A stretch of 18,652 bases of DNA from DATIBL01 sp035457505 (lineage in GTDB: Bacteria; Patescibacteriota; Minisyncoccia; Phycocordibacterales; UBA6899): the NCBI GenBank assembly GCA_035457505.1, contig DATIBL010000039.1, forward strand, positions 1 to 18,652, read 5' to 3'. Position 1 is the stretch's first letter. Every line of letters begins with the position of its first letter. Under the pieces are notes generated by a model that searched no databases, was not told where the DNA came from, and saw only the letters and a program-made list of their open reading frames with translations. The position numbers and the translations under genes are program-made. Below, in pieces: positions 6,169-12,164 of the stretch.

Positions 6169-6216
6169 CTCTAATATCAAAAGTCCGAGCCTTTGCTCGG
6201 ACTTTTGATATTAGAG
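6169..6216. terminator. Bidirectional terminator, 22-bp perfect stem
   Basis: Bases 6169-6190 are perfectly complementary to 6195-6216 around a CTTT loop. The GC core GTCCGAGC/GCTCGGAC is flanked by AAAA and TTTT, so it works as an intrinsic terminator for doc on plus and for rplT on minus. Ten additional perfect pairs beyond the T tract are unusual. Confidence 0.85.
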
Positions 6217-6224
6217 AATGCTCC

Positions 6225-6575
6225 TTACTTTCCCATCACTTCTTTCGCAACGCGATCGAAGGATTCCGGATGATGCTCGGCCAGGGTGGCGAGGATCTTG
6301 CGGTCGAGGAGGATCTTCTTCTTGAGTGCCGCGCCGATGAACTTTGAGTACGAAAATCCGAGCGGCTTCAATCCTGCGCCGATCTTGTTCTGCCACATGC
6401 GGCGGAAGTCGTTCTTCTTGTCCTTGCGGTGCACGAACTGGTAGACTCCGGCCTTTCGGACGGCGACCTTCGCCTCCTGCTCCTTGGTGGAGCGGCCGAA
6501 GCGGTAGCCCTTGGCTGCACCGAGCACCTTGCGGCGGTGCTTATTGGACGTGGTTCCTCGTTTGACGCGCGACAT
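6225..6575 (-). CDS. rplT: 50S ribosomal protein bL20
   Basis: Encodes 116 residues, the normal length for bL20, which binds 23S rRNA early in large-subunit assembly. The N-terminal MSRVKRGTTSNKHRRKVL and the helices with GYRFGRS, RKDKK, FRRMWQNKI and FSYSKFI are characteristic. It is last in infC-rpmI-rplT, 15 bases after the rpmI stop, with no visible Shine-Dalgarno, which suggests coupled translation. In other bacteria bL20 represses this operon by binding its leader; no such mimic was identified here. Transcription ends at the hairpin 6169-6216. Confidence 0.97.
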   Translation of the reverse strand: MSRVKRGTTSNKHRRKVLGAAKGYRFGRSTKEQEAKVAVRKAGVYQFVHRKDKKNDFRRMWQNKIGAGLKPLGFSYSKFIGAALKKKILLDRKILATLAEHHPESFDRVAKEVMGK

Positions 6576-6590
6576 AGACGGTGTGAATGA

Positions 6591-6779
6591 TTATCCGATA
6601 TTCGACAGGAAACGGGCCTTCGCCTTCGCGGTCATCGGGAGGACGAGGCGGCGCTTCTGCTCAAGCTGCTTCGAGCGATCTGCTTTTGCATTGAAATGGT
6701 TGTGGCCGGCCTTGCGCACCAAAACCTTTCCCGTCTTGGTGACCTTTACGCGCTTGGCATAGGATTTATTTGTTTTCAT
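6591..6779 (-). CDS. rpmI: 50S ribosomal protein bL35
   Basis: Encodes 62 residues, basic and typical of bL35: KTNKSYAKRVKVTKTGKVL, AGHNHFNAK and a C-terminal RRLVLPMTAKAKARF. ATG at 6779 lies inside the last codons of infC, a 14-base overlap, so it is likely to be translationally coupled to infC. A longer upstream-extended frame to 6974 is not used, because bL35 begins at this methionine and the extension overlaps infC. Confidence 0.96.
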   Translation of the reverse strand: MKTNKSYAKRVKVTKTGKVLVRKAGHNHFNAKADRSKQLEQKRRLVLPMTAKAKARFLSNIG

Positions 6780-7347
6780 GGTCTGGGGTGGCAGATTCTG
6801 CCGGCTTTGGTGAACGCGGATTTTTCTTCGCTGCACCACCTGCGCGTTCGATGACGATGGTGAGGCCCTTGGGGCTTTTGGTCGGTCCTTCCGCCACTTT
6901 GTATTCTTCGGTGACGAGTCTGAGGATTCGATCCAAACGCTCTTCGAGGAATTTGGGTTCAAGATACTTCGCACGTCCGGGGAGGAAAAGGTCCAATTTG
7001 ACCCGATGTCCTTCGCGGAGCCACTCGCTTGATTTTTTCGCTTTCAGATCCAGGTCGCGCTCGGATGTGCCGATCTTCACCTGCGCATTCTTCGTTTCTG
7101 TCACGTGCGCCTTGGCTTTTGCGTCCCGATCCTTTTTCTGAGTGACGTACTGGAACCTACCATAGTCCATGATTTTTGCAATGGGCGGCTGGGCGTTCGG
7201 GGAGATCTCGATCAGGTCGAGCCCCTTCTCCTGCGCGCGTTTGAGCGCTTCGGCAGTGGAGATAATGCCAAGATTGCCGTCTGCTTCGTCGATAACGCGA
7301 AGCTCCATGGCGCGGATCTGCTGGTTGATTCGTACTTTTTCCTTCAA
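6766..7347 (-). CDS. infC: Translation initiation factor IF-3
   Basis: Encodes 193 residues. IF-3 binds the 30S subunit and checks the start codon. The N domain (about 4-73) has VRINQQIRAMELRVID, LDLIEISPNAQPPIAKIMDYGRFQY; the C domain (about 82-168) has KNAQVKIGTSERDLDLKAK and KLDLFLPGRAKYLEP. A Lys/Pro tail of about 20 residues follows. The start appears to be TTG at 7347, as no ATG is positioned before the conserved RINQQIR. Non-AUG starts on infC underlie IF-3 autoregulation in other bacteria. ATC codons further upstream in the same frame are alternatives. It is the first gene of the operon and overlaps rpmI. Confidence 0.95.
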   Translation of the reverse strand: MKEKVRINQQIRAMELRVIDEADGNLGIISTAEALKRAQEKGLDLIEISPNAQPPIAKIMDYGRFQYVTQKKDRDAKAKAHVTETKNAQVKIGTSERDLDLKAKKSSEWLREGHRVKLDLFLPGRAKYLEPKFLEERLDRILRLVTEEYKVAEGPTKSPKGLTIVIERAGGAAKKNPRSPKPAESATPDHENK

Positions 7348-7402
7348 GGTCGTGAAATAAGCGATGGCGATAAAGCGAAGCCGCTCGATCGCGGCCTAGG
7401 CC

Positions 7403-7431
7403 AGAGTATCAAATGGAGCCCAAAATGTAAA
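7403..7431 (-). promoter_or_regulatory. Candidate promoter for infC-rpmI-rplT
   Basis: On the minus strand TTTACA (7431-7426) is followed by GATACT (7410-7405, 15-base spacer) or TACTCT (7408-7403, 17-base spacer). A 10-bp palindrome GGCCTAGGCC (7393-7402) sits at the expected start. The leader to TTG 7347 would be about 50 bases. Confidence 0.4.
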
Positions 7432-7631
7432 GGTTTTTAGGGCATTCGGAAGGTCGCAGATCAGGGCATTTTCTCTTGTTTTTCGCGATTGGGGGCACGC
7501 GAAGCAATACGATGAGGCCTTGGTCAAGCTGGTCGTTGCGTAACCGCGCCGTAGAATGTCGCTATTGGATGGTATGGGGAGGCCGTCTCCCTCGTGTTTT
7601 CTGCAAAACCCATTAGAAATAGCTATATTTT
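7432..7631. other. Divergent intergenic stretch upstream of the DUF5666-like gene
   Basis: No gene. TAGAAT at 7552-7557 is a fair -10 but its -35 (CTGGTC) is weak. GGGAG-GCCGT-CTCCC (7577-7591) followed by TCGTGTTTT is a weak hairpin in the presumed leader. No Shine-Dalgarno precedes ATG 7632. Confidence 0.3.
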
Positions 7632-8399
7632 ATGAAATATCCTCGAAATATCGCCGCTTTACTCGTCGCGTTCGCGATCGCGACCATTGGCATTCATGCC
7701 TCCGCCCAGTCCGCCACCACGACAGGGGACGGGACGGCGAGTACGACGCCCCCGGTTGCCACGACAACTCCGCCGGTTCAGGTCATCGATGCGGCGGGCG
7801 AATGGAAGCTCGAGGTCGGCCCAAAGGGGCAGGCGCTTCTGCGCGGACACATTGTTTCGGTGTCCGGATCAACCGTCATCGTGAAGACCTGGGGCGGACA
7901 GTGGACGGTTCTGGTCGGATCGGGAACCGAAGTCCTTCCGCGCCGCGGTCAGGCAGCGAATCTCTCGGATTTCCTGCCCGGCGACTATGTCGGCGTGTCT
8001 GGGACGATCAGTGCTGCGACGCCGAATACGGTGAACGCCAAGGTATTCCGCAATCGTACCGAGGTGCGTCGCGAGTCCGAGGAGCGCAAGGAGAACAAGC
8101 AGGCGCTCGAACAGCGGCTCAAGGAGGAGAAGGAGAAGCGCGAGAACTTGCTTGCCTCCGTCGGGAAGATCGTCGAAGGCAAGGTTGCTGCGATCGCAAC
8201 GACGACGCAGGCGTTCACGCTCACGGTGAAGGATAAGACCTATGACGTGACGACGAGCTCGTCGACGAAGTTTGTCGATGAGCGTTGGCGGACCATCTCC
8301 TTCGCCGCGATCGCGGAGGGACACAAGGTCCGTGTCTTCGGCGTCGTGACAGGTTCGACGATCTCGGCCGAGGTCGTCCGAGATACGTCAGTCAAATAG
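7632..8399 (+). CDS. Secreted protein with two DUF5666-like beta domains
   Basis: Encodes 255 residues. A signal peptide (1-26, likely cut after HASA) is followed by a Thr/Pro linker (28-50). Two similar small beta domains (about 68-140 and 179-252) each read as a transmission from 'I/V-V-G-S-T-V' strands to a G-D/G-H loop and V-x-G. A charged helix of about 30 residues (144-175), probably a coiled coil, joins them. The beta domains resemble the OB-like DUF5666 fold common in secreted CPR proteins. Function is unknown; an exported, envelope-associated role is inferred. It ends at a terminator shared with the convergent aminopeptidase gene. Confidence 0.75.
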   Translation: MKYPRNIAALLVAFAIATIGIHASAQSATTTGDGTASTTPPVATTTPPVQVIDAAGEWKLEVGPKGQALLRGHIVSVSGSTVIVKTWGGQWTVLVGSGTEVLPRRGQAANLSDFLPGDYVGVSGTISAATPNTVNAKVFRNRTEVRRESEERKENKQALEQRLKEEKEKRENLLASVGKIVEGKVAAIATTTQAFTLTVKDKTYDVTTSSSTKFVDERWRTISFAAIAEGHKVRVFGVVTGSTISAEVVRDTSVK

Positions 8400-8410
8400 T
8401 TGCATAAAAT

Positions 8411-8440
8411 CACCCCCGATATGTTCGGGGGTGTTCTATT
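8411..8440. terminator. Bidirectional terminator between convergent genes
   Basis: CACCCCCGA (8411-8419) pairs with TCGGGGGTG (8425-8433) around TATGT. TTCTATTCTT follows on plus and ATTTTATG on minus, so it serves both the 7632 gene and the aminopeptidase. Confidence 0.8.
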
Positions 8441-8464
8441 CTTCCGCTGTGAAAATGGAAGTAC

Positions 8465-9805
8465 TCATGCGATGCGGGCTTCGTGCATGATCGCGGAGAT
8501 CTCGTCAGGGTCCTTCGGCGCATCTTTGGTCAGAACATCCGGGTCCTTGTCGGTAATCAGAATATCGTCTTCGATACGCACTCCGATTCCGCGATAGCGT
8601 TTGGGGATGAGCTTGCCCGACAGATAGAGCCCCGGCTCGATGGTGCAGACCATGCCTGGTTCGAGGACGCGGCAATCTTCCGTTCCGATCGTGTGGTAGT
8701 CGCCGGCATCGTGCACGTCGAGTCCGAGCCAGTGCCCCGTGCGGTGCATGAAGAACTTGCGGTACTCCCCGCACGCCACAAGCTTTTCCGGATCGCCCGA
8801 AAGGAGTTTGAGACGGACGAGACCTTCGGTGATCGTAAGCGCTGCCATCGCATGCATATACGAAAATGTGGAGCCAGGCCGCGCGACTGCAATCGCCGCG
8901 CGCTGTGCGGCAAGGACGACATCGTAGATCGCGCGTTGTTCTTTGGTCCAGACGCCATCGATCGGGAACGTGCGCGTCACATCGGCCGCATAGCCTTCGA
9001 TCTCGGATCCGGCATCAACAAGGACGAGGTCGCCAGACCGAACGAGCCCATTGTTGTCGGTGTAGTGTAGCGTGCAGGCATTTGCACCGCTCGCAACAAT
9101 GGGAGGGTAGGCATGCGACGGATGACAGCCGGCCGAACGGAAGCGAGCTGTCAGGAAGGCTTCGAGCTCGACTTCACGCATGTCAGCGCGTACGAATTCG
9201 AGCAAGGCACGATGGGCGAGCGCGGTCAGCCTGGCGCTCGCGCGCATGTAGATGATCTCGCCACCGTCCTTGATGAGTCGCAATTCTCCGATCGCATGGT
9301 CCGAATCACGAAGCGCCGCGACCGGGGCGTGGCCATACTTGCGCAGTGCGCGTTCGGCCCGCATGCCGACAAGTGCGCTTCCGCCAGGGAGCTCCCAGTG
9401 CGGATCGCGGATACAGGGATAGAAATGCTCGTGCCCAGAGCCCCCGATTACCTTGAGAAAGTTCTCAAGCTCGGCAAGCGGCATTGCATCGATCCCGAAC
9501 ATGCATTTTGCGCGTTCTGGTCCGACGATCTCGCCAGTCCAGATCTCAGTCTCTTTGTTTCGTGGACGGCAGAAGAGCACAGATCGAGGGGTTCCATCGC
9601 CTGTCGCGATCACGAGGACTGCGTCGGGCTCGGGGAATCCGGTCAGATACGCGAAGGCGCTGTTCTGGCGGAAGACATGAGTGACATCGTCGTTTCGTAT
9701 TGTTTCACGCGCTGCCGGAATCACGAAGATCGCATGGCGGTGGCGCTTTGCGAGGATCTCGCGGCGAGGGCGATATGTCTCCGCACCAAATGGACCGTGG
9801 CGCAT
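8465..9805 (-). CDS. pepP: Xaa-Pro aminopeptidase (M24B, aminopeptidase P)
   Basis: Encodes 446 residues. Removes the N-terminal residue before proline; cytoplasmic, di-metal (usually manganese). The N domain (1-170) contains FRQNSAFAYLTGFPEPDAVL, and the pita-bread catalytic domain (about 178-440) has all five ligands: Asp264 (LVDAGSE), Asp275 (AADVTRTFP), His358 (HRTGHWLGLD), Glu390 (TIEPGLYL) and Glu412 (VRIEDD). His365 in DVHDAG is also kept. ATG at 9805 is chosen because it has GGAG six bases upstream and begins directly before the AMP_N domain. The frame stays open upstream to about 10066, but that part has no family resemblance and overlaps the next gene. Confidence 0.95.
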   Translation of the reverse strand: MRHGPFGAETYRPRREILAKRHRHAIFVIPAARETIRNDDVTHVFRQNSAFAYLTGFPEPDAVLVIATGDGTPRSVLFCRPRNKETEIWTGEIVGPERAKCMFGIDAMPLAELENFLKVIGGSGHEHFYPCIRDPHWELPGGSALVGMRAERALRKYGHAPVAALRDSDHAIGELRLIKDGGEIIYMRASARLTALAHRALLEFVRADMREVELEAFLTARFRSAGCHPSHAYPPIVASGANACTLHYTDNNGLVRSGDLVLVDAGSEIEGYAADVTRTFPIDGVWTKEQRAIYDVVLAAQRAAIAVARPGSTFSYMHAMAALTITEGLVRLKLLSGDPEKLVACGEYRKFFMHRTGHWLGLDVHDAGDYHTIGTEDCRVLEPGMVCTIEPGLYLSGKLIPKRYRGIGVRIEDDILITDKDPDVLTKDAPKDPDEISAIMHEARIA

Positions 9806-9880
9806 AGGTACTCCATATAGAGAGAACGGTACTTTGCTCAGCCTACGGATATTGGGCGTCGCCGCAACTTTCTCACAAAC

Positions 9881-9905
9881 AAAAACTCCCCTCGAGAAAG
9901 GGGAG
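9881..9905 (-). terminator. Terminator of the lipoprotein gene
   Basis: On the minus strand CTCCCC (9905-9900), an eight-base loop and GGGGAG (9891-9886) precede TTTTTG. It separates the lipoprotein gene from the aminopeptidase gene on the same strand. Confidence 0.75.
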
Positions 9906-9918
9906 CGGGATCGGTGAT

Positions 9919-10485
9919 TCATCTGCCGATCGAAATGGGGTTCACGCCCTGGAGCGGGCCGAGCGGGTTGATCTGCTTTTCGTGTTGCGTAACGCTGCTT
10001 GCCCCTTCGAAGTGCTTGTAGATGATGACGCCGTTGTGAGCAACGAGGAGGATCTTCGCGTGCCAACCCGTGATCTCGTTCTCTTCCACGAACCTCGTCA
10101 CGCGGAGAGCGAAACTTCCGACAGCGTCCTTGTCGATCACTCGCTTAAAAATGTCCAATCCGAGACAGCTATCCTGATGGGAAAGACACATCTGAAGCCG
10201 ACTTGGCAGCGAGGTGAAGGGGACCGTCGGGTTCCCGTGTAAGATCGCAGTCAATCTTGGAACTGCAAGAAACTCGACGTACTGAGTGTCGATGCCAAGG
10301 CCCTTGAGGTCCTCGAGCTTTGTCTCATTGACGACGATCTTGTCGAAGAAGGCCCGGGCATCCGAGTAGCTTTTCCAGGGGATCGTGTCGTTTGTGACGG
10401 TGTGTGACCGCGGCATGAGCGCCGAACATCCGCCGAGGAGAAGCGCGGCAAGAGTGAGAAGGAGAAAACGCAAAAGGAGCGCCAT
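9919..10485 (-). CDS. Predicted lipoprotein of unknown function
   Basis: Encodes 188 residues. The N-terminus is a lipoprotein signal: a hydrophobic stretch (2-17) ending in the lipobox LGGC with Cys20, so it is probably lipid-anchored on the outer face of the membrane. The mature part is mixed alpha/beta, with an internal pair of cysteines (MCLSHQDSC, about 99-107) that could form a disulfide, and a C-terminal beta-rich part (WHAKILLVAHNGVIIYKHFEG). I do not recognise the family. It has its own strong promoter and terminator, so it is a single-gene unit. Confidence 0.75.
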   Translation of the reverse strand: MALLLRFLLLTLAALLLGGCSALMPRSHTVTNDTIPWKSYSDARAFFDKIVVNETKLEDLKGLGIDTQYVEFLAVPRLTAILHGNPTVPFTSLPSRLQMCLSHQDSCLGLDIFKRVIDKDAVGSFALRVTRFVEENEITGWHAKILLVAHNGVIIYKHFEGASSVTQHEKQINPLGPLQGVNPISIGR

Positions 10486-10512
10486 GTGCGTGCCCCGGTA
10501 CTTCCACCTCTG

Positions 10513-10540
10513 AGTGTATGGGGTAGGGAGCGGATGTCAA
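10513..10540 (-). promoter_or_regulatory. Promoter of the lipoprotein gene
   Basis: On the minus strand a perfect TTGACA (10540-10535), a 16-base spacer and TACACT (10518-10513). Predicted start near 10506 gives a leader of about 20 bases before ATG 10485. Confidence 0.65.
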
Positions 10541-10546
10541 CGCAGA

Positions 10547-10571
10547 AGGCAAACGGCGCCACACGGGCGCC
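10547..10571 (-). terminator. Weak terminator after the DUF2892 gene
   Basis: GGCGCC (10571-10566) and GGCGCC (10560-10555) pair around a five-base loop on the minus strand, followed by GTTTGCC. The T tract is short. Confidence 0.4.
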
Positions 10572-10600
10572 GGAGAGGGAGGGCTGACCTCGCTCTGCGC

Positions 10601-10813
10601 CTAGGGTTTTGCCGCCGGAGTTGTCGGACAAGTTGATACCCCGATGATCGTATAGAGCGGGCAAGAGCCGAGCGCCGCCGTCGCAAGGGGAACAAGGCCG
10701 AGCGCGCCGAACCAGTTCTGATAATAGATTCCTGCGCCGATCGCACCGAGGCCGACCAGGACTCGGACGACGCGGTCGATCCCCCCGATATTCTTTTTCA
10801 GCATGGCAGGCAT
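10601..10813 (-). CDS. DUF2892 small inner-membrane protein
   Basis: Encodes 70 residues from the ATG at 10813. The pattern MLKKNIGGIDRVVRVLVGLG, a first hydrophobic helix, a short W-containing turn, then GLVPLATAALGSCPLYTIIGVSTC matches DUF2892, the two-helix membrane domain also found next to rhodanese in YgaP. Two cysteines lie at conserved positions. An in-frame ATG at 10834 is only two bases from the likely -10 (TATTAT, 10842-10837), so it would not be transcribed from that promoter; ATG 10804 is another option. Function is unknown; links to sulfur chemistry in other bacteria are from context only. Confidence 0.85.
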   Translation of the reverse strand: MPAMLKKNIGGIDRVVRVLVGLGAIGAGIYYQNWFGALGLVPLATAALGSCPLYTIIGVSTCPTTPAAKP

Positions 10814-10836
10814 GTTATCGCCAATAAGTTGCATCT

Positions 10837-10866
10837 ATAATACTTCATTTTTGAAAGAAAGAAAAG
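10837..10866 (-). promoter_or_regulatory. Weak promoter for the DUF2892 gene
   Basis: On minus, TATTAT (10842-10837) with a poor -35 (TTTTCT, 10865-10860, 17-base spacer) that coincides with the T tract of the preceding terminator. Confidence 0.3.
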
Positions 10867-10883
10867 ACCGCCGGGTGGCGGTC
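10855..10883 (-). terminator. Strong terminator overlapping a stop codon
   Basis: On minus GACCGCC (10883-10877) pairs with GGCGGTC (10872-10866) around a four-base loop, followed by TTTTCTTTCTTTC. Its first stem bases are part of the TGA stop of the upstream small gene. Confidence 0.85.
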
Positions 10884-11034
10884 AGCTGGGAGTTTTGGCG
10901 ATATCGATCGGGCATTCCGACGAAATGGTGATCGGAGGTTGCGGTTCTCCGAAAAGCATTGATCCTCCGAAGACAAGGATCACTAGCGCGATCGCGATCA
11001 GGAGGAACGCGAGGCGAACGAATCGAAAGAACAT
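10882..11034 (-). CDS. Small single-pass membrane protein (MFF start)
   Basis: Encodes 50 residues: a basic start (MFFRFVR), one hydrophobic helix (about 8-29), then a Pro-rich tail outside with one cysteine (ISSECPID). Start at 11034 rather than 11088 is chosen because a neighbouring gene has the same start context: a GGGAGT/ACTCCC hairpin abutting an ATG that begins MFF. No Shine-Dalgarno is visible. Function unknown. Confidence 0.55.
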   Translation of the reverse strand: MFFRFVRLAFLLIAIALVILVFGGSMLFGEPQPPITISSECPIDIAKTPS

Positions 11035-11070
11035 GGGAGTATCCCGGGAACCTTTCTTAAGCAAACTCCC
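11035..11070 (-). promoter_or_regulatory. Leader hairpin abutting the ATG at 11034
   Basis: GGGAGT (11070-11065) can pair with ACTCCC (11040-11035), which touches the start codon. A CCCGGG palindrome lies in the loop. It resembles the leader at 11323-11347. Confidence 0.45.
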
Positions 11071-11117
11071 GTCCGCGTGTTTCGTCAACGCGGATTGCTG
11101 TCACATTGTGTTGGTAC

Positions 11118-11142
11118 AAAAAACCGGACCAGTGACGTCCGG
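11118..11142 (-). terminator. Terminator after the second small membrane gene
   Basis: On minus CCGGAC (11142-11137), a seven-base loop and GTCCGG (11129-11124) are followed by TTTTTT. Confidence 0.85.
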
Positions 11143-11154
11143 CGAATGCATTGA

Positions 11155-11322
11155 TCAGAAAAACATCTGCTTGAGCGTGGTGCCGAGCGAGAAGAAGAGC
11201 TCGATCATTTCGACCCAGCACACGAAAAGGACGATGCGCATGAGCCAGACGAACGGGCCGCCGCTTGTGCTCGGACGATCAGCAGCGTGGTCTGAGGTGT
11301 CGGAGGCGGGGATGAAGAACAT
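11155..11322 (-). CDS. Small single-pass membrane protein (MFF start)
   Basis: Encodes 55 residues: a polar N-terminal part (MFFIPASDTSDHAADRPS) and one hydrophobic helix (about 22-45), ending LKQMFF. No recognisable family. ATG 11322 is preferred over ATG 11337 because the hairpin GGGGAGT/ACTCCCC ends exactly at it and the upstream methionine would fall in that stem. It lies between a three-helix gene upstream and the 50-residue gene downstream, each apparently with its own terminator or leader. Confidence 0.55.
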   Translation of the reverse strand: MFFIPASDTSDHAADRPSTSGGPFVWLMRIVLFVCWVEMIELFFSLGTTLKQMFF

Positions 11323-11347
11323 GGGGAGTATTCGCACGAAACTCCCC
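11323..11347 (-). promoter_or_regulatory. Leader hairpin abutting the ATG at 11322
   Basis: GGGGAGT (11347-11341) pairs perfectly with ACTCCCC (11329-11323), and TTC/GAA extends the stem to a GTGC loop with one bulged T. The 3' foot touches ATG 11322. No T tract follows, so it is more likely a translational control element than a terminator. Confidence 0.5.
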
Positions 11348-11382
11348 AGAGCTTATGGGCTCGGAGGCAAAGCGTCAATGCG

Positions 11383-11667
11383 CTATCTGATCGCTTCGAT
11401 GATCGTGGTGATCAATCCCGGAAGCACCGTCGACACCGAGATCACAAAAAGTCCAAACAGAAGGAGTCCGACGGTCGCATATGTTGTGCGCCGCTCAACC
11501 CGGAGTGCAAGCACGAAGAGGATCCAGAGTCCGGCGATCGACGCGAGCGTGGCGATGGCTGCGAGAGCCGGGGCGATCGGGAAGATTGTTCCGAAGATTC
11601 CGAGTGACAGGACGACCCCGATCCACGAGGCGCGGGGGAATCTCGCAAAGATATCGATCTGGTCCAT
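11383..11667 (-). CDS. Small multi-pass membrane protein
   Basis: Encodes 94 residues with three hydrophobic segments: about 14-38 (WIGVVLSLGIFGTIFPIAPAL region), 40-56 and 64-90. A basic loop (RVERRTTY, about 56-63) lies between the last two. Few charged residues lie in the helices and no catalytic pattern is visible. Family unknown. A TATACT element lies eight bases upstream of ATG 11667, so the transcript would be nearly leaderless. It is divergent from the gene at 11826. Confidence 0.65.
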   Translation of the reverse strand: MDQIDIFARFPRASWIGVVLSLGIFGTIFPIAPALAAIATLASIAGLWILFVLALRVERRTTYATVGLLLFGLFVISVSTVLPGLITTIIEAIR

Positions 11668-11675
11668 ATGCCTAA

Positions 11676-11681
11676 AGTATA
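11676..11681 (-). promoter_or_regulatory. -10 element of the 11667 gene
   Basis: TATACT on minus (11681-11676), eight bases before the ATG. No good -35 is seen. Confidence 0.3.
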
Positions 11682-11754
11682 TACCTGATCCACTCTTGTG
11701 CGATGTATCTTACATTTCCAACAAACAGCGTGCGTTTTTGCCGTCGTGCTCTCG

Positions 11755-11783
11755 TTTCTTCGCCCCTGGTTCCTTGCTATACT
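11755..11783 (+). promoter_or_regulatory. Extended -10 promoter
   Basis: TGC plus TATACT (11775-11783) form a full extended -10; TTTCTT (11755-11760) is a weak -35 at 17 bases. Initiation near 11790 gives a leader of about 35 bases for the gene at 11826. Confidence 0.5.
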
Positions 11784-11825
11784 TTATTGGCGATCCGTGT
11801 TCCTTATTCATAATGACTCGTATTT

Positions 11826-12152
11826 ATGGTTCCTCCCTTGCCCCCTGAGCAATCTCAGAAGCCCACAACAGATCGTGGCATGAGAAATCTCATTATTATT
11901 GCCATCAGCGTTGGAGTAGGTGCCCTTTTGTTGGGTGCAGTTATGATTTTTCGATCTTCATCGCCAGTCGATACTGGCGTCCCAGAAACGCAGCCTTCTT
12001 CGGATGTTGATGCCGCGTCGATGAATCTCGAGCAGGGTCTGGGTGGCGCGATTTATGAAAAAGCCGCGAATCCTGTTGAAGGCGCGCTTCCAGAGGTCGC
12101 TTCTCCTGTAGCGAATCCAATTGAGGGGGCGTATAAAAATCCTTTTGAATAA
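11826..12152 (+). CDS. Small membrane-anchored protein with NP(V/I)EGA repeats
   Basis: Encodes 108 residues: a cytoplasmic Pro-rich start (1-18), one transmembrane helix (about 20-42), and an outer acidic tail. The tail repeats ANPVEGA and ANPIEGA and ends AYKNPFE. Such NPFE-like endings recall small uncharacterised CPR proteins (from memory, not a search). The large cysteine-repeat gene begins 12 bases downstream, so they are probably co-transcribed from the extended -10 promoter at 11775. Function unknown; the tail could be a docking or sorting tag. Confidence 0.7.
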   Translation: MVPPLPPEQSQKPTTDRGMRNLIIIAISVGVGALLLGAVMIFRSSSPVDTGVPETQPSSDVDAASMNLEQGLGGAIYEKAANPVEGALPEVASPVANPIEGAYKNPFE

Positions 12153-12164
12153 AATTTTCGCTCT

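Noticed and set aside
8483..9820. Plus-strand open frames opposite the aminopeptidase
   Set aside because: They mirror a gene with all five metal ligands on minus and lack starts, domains or promoters of their own.
9806..10066. N-terminal extension of the aminopeptidase
   Set aside because: It crosses a strong terminator and overlaps the lipoprotein gene, while ATG 9805 has a Shine-Dalgarno and fits the family start.
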